From positions 1 through 55,453 of the forward strand of contig NZ_CAKZNK010000091.1 of assembly GCF_937129525.1 (NCBI RefSeq): a stretch of 55,453 bases of DNA, written 5' to 3'. Within the stretch, counting starts at the first letter, position 1. Each line of letters opens with the position of its first letter. The notes beneath the pieces are model-generated. The model searched no databases, was not told the origin of the DNA, and was given only the letters and a program-made list of their open reading frames with translations. This DNA comes from an uncultured Chloroflexus sp. GTDB taxonomy: Bacteria; Chloroflexota; Chloroflexia; Chloroflexales; Chloroflexaceae. A program made the translations under genes and the position numbers. Shown in pieces: positions 51,681 through 55,453 of the stretch.

Positions 51681-52276
51681 TTACAACGGCGCGGCTTCTT
51701 TGGGCAACCCGCCCACCGGCGAGCGTATGCCCCAACGGGCTTGTCCAGCCCGGTTCAGGATGGTGATGGCGGCGTTGTGGTCTCGATCAAGCGAGAGTCC
51801 ACAGCCACAATCAATCCAGTGATCCGAGAGGGAAAACGACTCGAAGACATGCCCGTATGGGCTACCTTGTTGCCAGATGCCGGTTCCGCGCCATGGTCGT
51901 GATGCGGAGGTCGTCAAGCGCGATACGGTCGTCGCGCGCGATGAGCCGATGCGCCAGGTTGTTCAGGAAGTCCGTGCGGGTATTGGCGATCCGCTCGCGA
52001 GGACGCTGAAGGCGCAAGACGGCCTTGCCCCTGCGCGCGCTGCCCGTCGTTCGGCGGGCAACGCGCCGTTGCAGCACCCACGCCGCCATCCCGCCCGGTT
52101 GTGGGCAGCGGGATGGCAGCGACTGCACACGCAAAGCAGACATACCATGTTCCAGCGCGGCGCGTGCTGCGAACGGTTTTGATCTTCCCGTCGAGCGGGC
52201 GATGCCAGCGCGCGGCGGGTTCTATAAGGTCAATAATATCAGTCGAGGCGCGGACCAGAACGAAACCGGAAAGCAT
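51681..52276 (-). pseudogene. tnpB (IS200/IS605 family) remnant
   Basis: Three frames together recover TnpB. An upstream part has 'RWHRPLDGKIKTVRSTRRAG' and 'IPLPTTGRD' (52276 side). A middle part has 'RERIANTRTDFLNNLAHRLI' and 'DDLRITTMARNRHLA'. An end part has 'SLSDHWIDCGCGLSLDRDHN' and 'AAITILNRAGQ'. Frameshifts separate them. The first half of the zinc finger, normally QxCSxCG, reads 'QQGSPYGHV', so both Cys are lost. No tnpA is near. The N-terminal third is missing. It is an inactive relic. Confidence 0.82.
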
Positions 52277-52337
52277 TCACCCTCGCCATATGCTACAATC
52301 ATAACAAAAAGCCAGATTGTCGTCAGGAGTCCATCCT

Positions 52338-53414
52338 ATGCCCTTCAGCCACGGCCACGCGCTCGTCATCGGGGTCGGTTCCTACCAACACGAACCGCGC
52401 TTAAACGTCCCGATCACAGTCGCTGACGCGCAGGCAGTAGCGAGCGTATTGCGCGATCCCCGCTTCTGCGGCTACCCGGAACCGCAGGTTACGCTACTCA
52501 CTGATACCGAAGCCACCCGCAAGAGCATCCTCGCCGCGCTCGACAACCTCGCGCAGCGCGCGCAATCCACCGATACAGTATTCATCTTCTTCAGTGGCCA
52601 TGGCGAATACAGCGCCGATCGAGTCTACCAGTTGACCACTCACGATACCCGCATGACCGAGAATCGTGAAGTTATCCATGGCACGGCCATTAGCCAGACG
52701 GAGCTGATCGAGCGTCTGCGCGCCATTCAGGCCGGGCGGCTCTTCCTGCTGATCAATGCCTGCCACGCCGGCGAACTCTCGCCGGTGCTGAGCGGCAGCC
52801 CCTTCACAGGCCAACCGCTGCCCCAGAACGTTGCCAGCGCAGCGCTCGCCACCGGCAGCGGACGGTTCATCATCACCGCCTGCCGCGAAGGGCAGGTTGC
52901 ATACATTGGGCCTGGCCCCCTTACCATCTTTGCCCAGGCCCTGACCGACGGTCTGCGCGGGCAGGGTCTAAGTGGCCGGGCAGGCTATATCAGCATTTTC
53001 GATCTCTATACCCATCTCTATTTCGCCGTTCGCGAAGCGGTTGAGCAACACGTTCCCACCGCAATGAAACAGATATTCGGCGCAACACAGGAACCAGAGT
53101 TAACCGCGCTCAAGGGAGTTGGCCCCTGCCCGGTCGCGCTCTACCGCGGCGCAACCTCACCCGGTGACTTCCCAACCGACCACACCCTACCCGACCGCGC
53201 CGCAGTGCGCTGGGTGAAACCGGATCGCAGTCAGTGGGCATTACAGCAGATCGGTGATCGCAATGTTAATGTTAGCGATTCCGTTACCAATAGTCCCATC
53301 ATCACTGGCGACAACAACATCGTGGGTAACATCACTACCGGCAATGTGAGCGGTACCGGCATCGCCATCGGCCATCAGGCGCAGGCCCGCGCGTCGCAGA
53401 GCGGCAGCGAGTAA
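52338..53414 (+). CDS. caspase-like (C14, metacaspase-type) protease with C-terminal STAND-pairing motif
   Basis: The 358-residue protein starts at ATG 52338, with AGGAG 8 bases upstream. The p20-like fold carries 'TVFIFFSGHGEYSADRV' (His88) and 'LFLLINACHAGELSP' (Cys142), the catalytic dyad. 'HALVIGVGSYQHEPRLNVP' opens the domain. After residue about 310 there is a Gly/Asn-rich tail: 'NVNVSDSVTNSPIITGDNN', 'IVGNITTGNVSG' and 'TGIAIGHQAQA'. That tail recurs at the N-terminus of the next protein. It is probably an executioner protease held inactive until the STAND partner assembles. Confidence 0.88.
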   Translation: MPFSHGHALVIGVGSYQHEPRLNVPITVADAQAVASVLRDPRFCGYPEPQVTLLTDTEATRKSILAALDNLAQRAQSTDTVFIFFSGHGEYSADRVYQLTTHDTRMTENREVIHGTAISQTELIERLRAIQAGRLFLLINACHAGELSPVLSGSPFTGQPLPQNVASAALATGSGRFIITACREGQVAYIGPGPLTIFAQALTDGLRGQGLSGRAGYISIFDLYTHLYFAVREAVEQHVPTAMKQIFGATQEPELTALKGVGPCPVALYRGATSPGDFPTDHTLPDRAAVRWVKPDRSQWALQQIGDRNVNVSDSVTNSPIITGDNNIVGNITTGNVSGTGIAIGHQAQARASQSGSE

Positions 53415-53424
53415 GTATCACAGC

Positions 53425-53448
53425 GGCCTTGCATCGATCTGCAAGGCC
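53425..53448 (+). terminator. stem-loop after the caspase-like gene
   Basis: GGCCTTGCA (53425-53433) pairs perfectly with TGCAAGGCC (53440-53448) around TCGATC, 10 bases after the stop. Without a U tract it may only partly end transcription. The rest of the gap to 53730 has no gene, so the STAND gene could be co-transcribed or have its own promoter. Confidence 0.55.
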
Positions 53449-53730
53449 ATTCAAGCGCCTCGGCAAGAGGGTGAGGTTGACAAAGCAGACCAGATCGGCG
53501 TCGCGAGCATATTCACGCCGATCGCCCACCTCTCATCTCAACCGCGTTAGTCATCGTGGATATGCCCCTCTCTGCTTCTCCCCGGCAGCTCAGAGACGCG
53601 CAATCTCGCGCTGCCACATCGCTGACGCTTGCGCATATCTGTTAAACTCAATACACTATTGTTTCAAAAGCGCGCAGCGCAAATCAATTCTCACCATCAC
53701 CGCCCGATACAGGTTTGGGAGATCCGTCCA

Positions 53731-55453
53731 ATGACACAACAGCACAACTCACTCCAGGGAGACATCCGCGCCGGCGATACCAGCGGCAAGGCTATCGCGA
53801 TTGGACATCAAGCGCAGGCCATCTATCAAGAGATCTTGCGCCCCTTAACGGTTGACCTCAGCAATCTGGTGCGATCGCTCGTCGAACACTACACCGCCAT
53901 CTTCGGCGGGCGCGATGCTGAACTGGCGGCGCTCGATGCTTTTCTCGCCGATCCGCAACACCCCTTTGCGCTCCTGGTCGCTCCCACCGGCCTGGGCAAA
54001 ACGGCGCTGCTCGTCCACTGGATCGCGCGGGCGCAGCAACAGCAATGTCAGATCATCTTCGTGCCGATCAGCATTCGCTACCAGACCGCTGACGAACAGG
54101 TGGCGCTGCGTATGCTGGCGCAGGGGCTGGCTAATTTCCACAATGACCTGGAGCAGTTTCGACAGTATGAACAGACTCCATCCGCGCTGCGGGCGCTGAT
54201 CGCCGACTATTTGCGCCGTCAGCCTCCGCCAGAAGCGCAGCCTCTGATAATTGTACTCGATGGCCTGGACGAGACGACCGGCTGGCGGGTTGCAACGCTG
54301 TGCGCCGCGCCACCGCAGCCGGGGTTGAAGATCATCGCGGCAGCGCGGCAGCGCGCTGATATGAATTACGACGATTGGTGTCACCATCTCGGTTGGGATC
54401 AGGCCCTGGTCATGCCGATCAAACTGGAGGCACTGAGTCGGCAGGCGATTGAGTGCCTGCTGAAGCAAAGCGGGGTAGTTCAGGACGGTGATCCGTCTTT
54501 CATAGAGCAATTCTACCGTGTCAGCGAAGGCGATCCGCTAACCAGCAACCTGCTGATCAAAGCGCTCCGCAGCGGACAGATCACCCCCGCCTCGTTGTCG
54601 CAACGCCCGCCTGGTCTGGAAGCGTTTCTCAAAGATTGGGTAGACACATTACGCCAGCGACGCAAGGCTGATCAGTCCATTCGCGAACTGCTCGCGCTCT
54701 GCGCCGCAGCCTACGGACCGCTCAGCAGTGACGATCTCCAGGCGCTGGCGCCGGAAACCTTTCGCGAACAGAGCGAGATCGTTGATGCCGTGCGCGACGA
54801 TCAGGTTGCCCGCTTCATCATCACTGTCGGCGATCACACCTACGTCTTCAGCCACCAACGCCTGCGCGAAGTCTTCCTGGAACAGATCTACCCGCCACGC
54901 GATCGCGAACAGTTGCGACAGCGGCTCATCGCTTACGGCAAAGACTGGTATGCCAACCGCCATCGCCCCCTCCCGGTCTATCTGCGCCAGTTTTGGGTCA
55001 CGCACCTGCGAGAGGCGGGTGAGTGGGAGACGCTGCAACAGGCGCTGACTGAAATTGCGCCGACGGCAGACGGCGCGCGCGCGCTCCAGCCCTGGCACGC
55101 TGCCCGCGTCGCCGCCGAAGGCAGCGACACCGGCTACCTGAGCGACCTCGAGGTGTTGTGGCGCCACGCCGAGGAAACCGGCAACCTGGCGCTGGCATTG
55201 CGTTGCGCCCTGATCACCGCCAGCCTGCGCAGCCGCAATGGCAACCTCCTGCCAGCGCTGCTGGCCAAACTGGTGCAGGAGGGCACCCCAGAAGGGCGCT
55301 GGAGCGCCACCGCTGCGCTCGAAGCCATCGCTCATATGCCGGATGCCCGACGCCAGGTTGAATGTCTTAAAGCGCTCCTCGCGGCTGGCATAGAGCTATC
55401 CTGGCCGCGAGCGCTCGAGATTGCAAGCGCGATCCCAACTCAGAAGGCCCGCG
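53731..55453 (+). CDS. STAND/NACHT-type NTPase, 3' end outside window
   Basis: The frame opens at ATG 53731 (GGGAGA upstream) and runs 574 codons off the right edge. Residues 10-30 contain 'AGDTSGKAIAIGHQAQA', matching the caspase tail. 'FGGRDAELAALDAFLAD' leads to the Walker A 'LLVAPTGLGKTALLVHW' (residues 82-98), then Walker B 'LIIVLDGLDETTGW'. A winged-helix-like and helical-repeat region follows ('YLRQFWVTHLREAGEWETLQ'). STAND proteins sense a trigger through C-terminal repeats, oligomerise with ATP and recruit an effector by the N-terminus. The adjacent protease is the likely effector. Confidence 0.88.
   Translation, partial: MTQQHNSLQGDIRAGDTSGKAIAIGHQAQAIYQEILRPLTVDLSNLVRSLVEHYTAIFGGRDAELAALDAFLADPQHPFALLVAPTGLGKTALLVHWIARAQQQQCQIIFVPISIRYQTADEQVALRMLAQGLANFHNDLEQFRQYEQTPSALRALIADYLRRQPPPEAQPLIIVLDGLDETTGWRVATLCAAPPQPGLKIIAAARQRADMNYDDWCHHLGWDQALVMPIKLEALSRQAIECLLKQSGVVQDGDPSFIEQFYRVSEGDPLTSNLLIKALRSGQITPASLSQRPPGLEAFLKDWVDTLRQRRKADQSIRELLALCAAAYGPLSSDDLQALAPETFREQSEIVDAVRDDQVARFIITVGDHTYVFSHQRLREVFLEQIYPPRDREQLRQRLIAYGKDWYANRHRPLPVYLRQFWVTHLREAGEWETLQQALTEIAPTADGARALQPWHAARVAAEGSDTGYLSDLEVLWRHAEETGNLALALRCALITASLRSRNGNLLPALLAKLVQEGTPEGRWSATAALEAIAHMPDARRQVECLKALLAAGIELSWPRALEIASAIPTQKAR

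Noticed and set aside
1-55453. tRNA, rRNA or intact insertion sequences
   Set aside because: No cloverleaf, rRNA segment or intact transposase gene was recognised on either strand; the only mobile-element trace is the tnpB relic.

Overview
The window looks like chromosome of a filamentous anoxygenic phototroph of the Chloroflexota, most likely Chloroflexus or a close relative. This rests on gene content and protein style: a group 2a-type [NiFe] hydrogenase locus with NifU-Rieske and NHL partners, a long LeuS, an HMA-like/DUF5132 P-type ATPase module, Csx15, secreted proteins ending in a short 'LPLIMR'-type tail, and dispersed palindromes. No search was run, so the genus is an inference. No rRNA or tRNA gene was seen.

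Layout. 1-6.6 kb: a membrane glycosyltransferase cut by the left edge, a ParB-like protein, a metallophosphoesterase and an orphan sensor kinase on the minus strand, then a glutathione peroxidase. 6.6-10 kb: a large secreted nuclease. 10.4-25.3 kb: the hydrogen island. hypF lies on the minus strand. Divergent from it run a DUF1641 gene, hypA, hypB, the hydrogenase small and large subunits, the maturation protease, two unknown small proteins, a TPR protein, a NifU-Rieske protein, an NHL protein, hypC, hypD and hypE. Together they encode subunits, the complete HypABCDEF set and a likely electron-transfer partner. A decayed second copy of the hypD 3' end lies between hypD and hypE. 25.3-28.6 kb: leuS behind a 38-codon leader ORF whose ribosome site can be sequestered by a long-range stem. 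28.6-34.2 kb: a minus-strand run of a DUF5132 protein, an HMA-like protein, a P-type ATPase and a divergent metK.

34.5-45.2 kb is a type III-B (Cmr) CRISPR module. In transcription order it has a CARF-LuxR-type regulator, cmr2 (no HD domain), cmr3, cmr1, cmr4 (frameshifted), cmr5, cmr6, a CARF-HEPN RNase, a one-spacer mini-array and csx15. A P-loop/Csx3 fusion is divergent from the regulator. The set predicts a cyclic-oligoadenylate circuit with an RNase effector, a transcriptional sensor and two possible signal dampeners. cas6, cas1 and cas2 are not in the window.

45.2-55.5 kb holds a frameshifted RCC1-repeat surface protein, a large secreted beta-helix protein, a decayed tnpB, and a caspase-like protease next to a STAND/NACHT ATPase cut by the right edge. 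The protease C-terminus and the ATPase N-terminus share a 21-residue segment (14 identities), which suggests a paired signalling system acting through homotypic motif contact.
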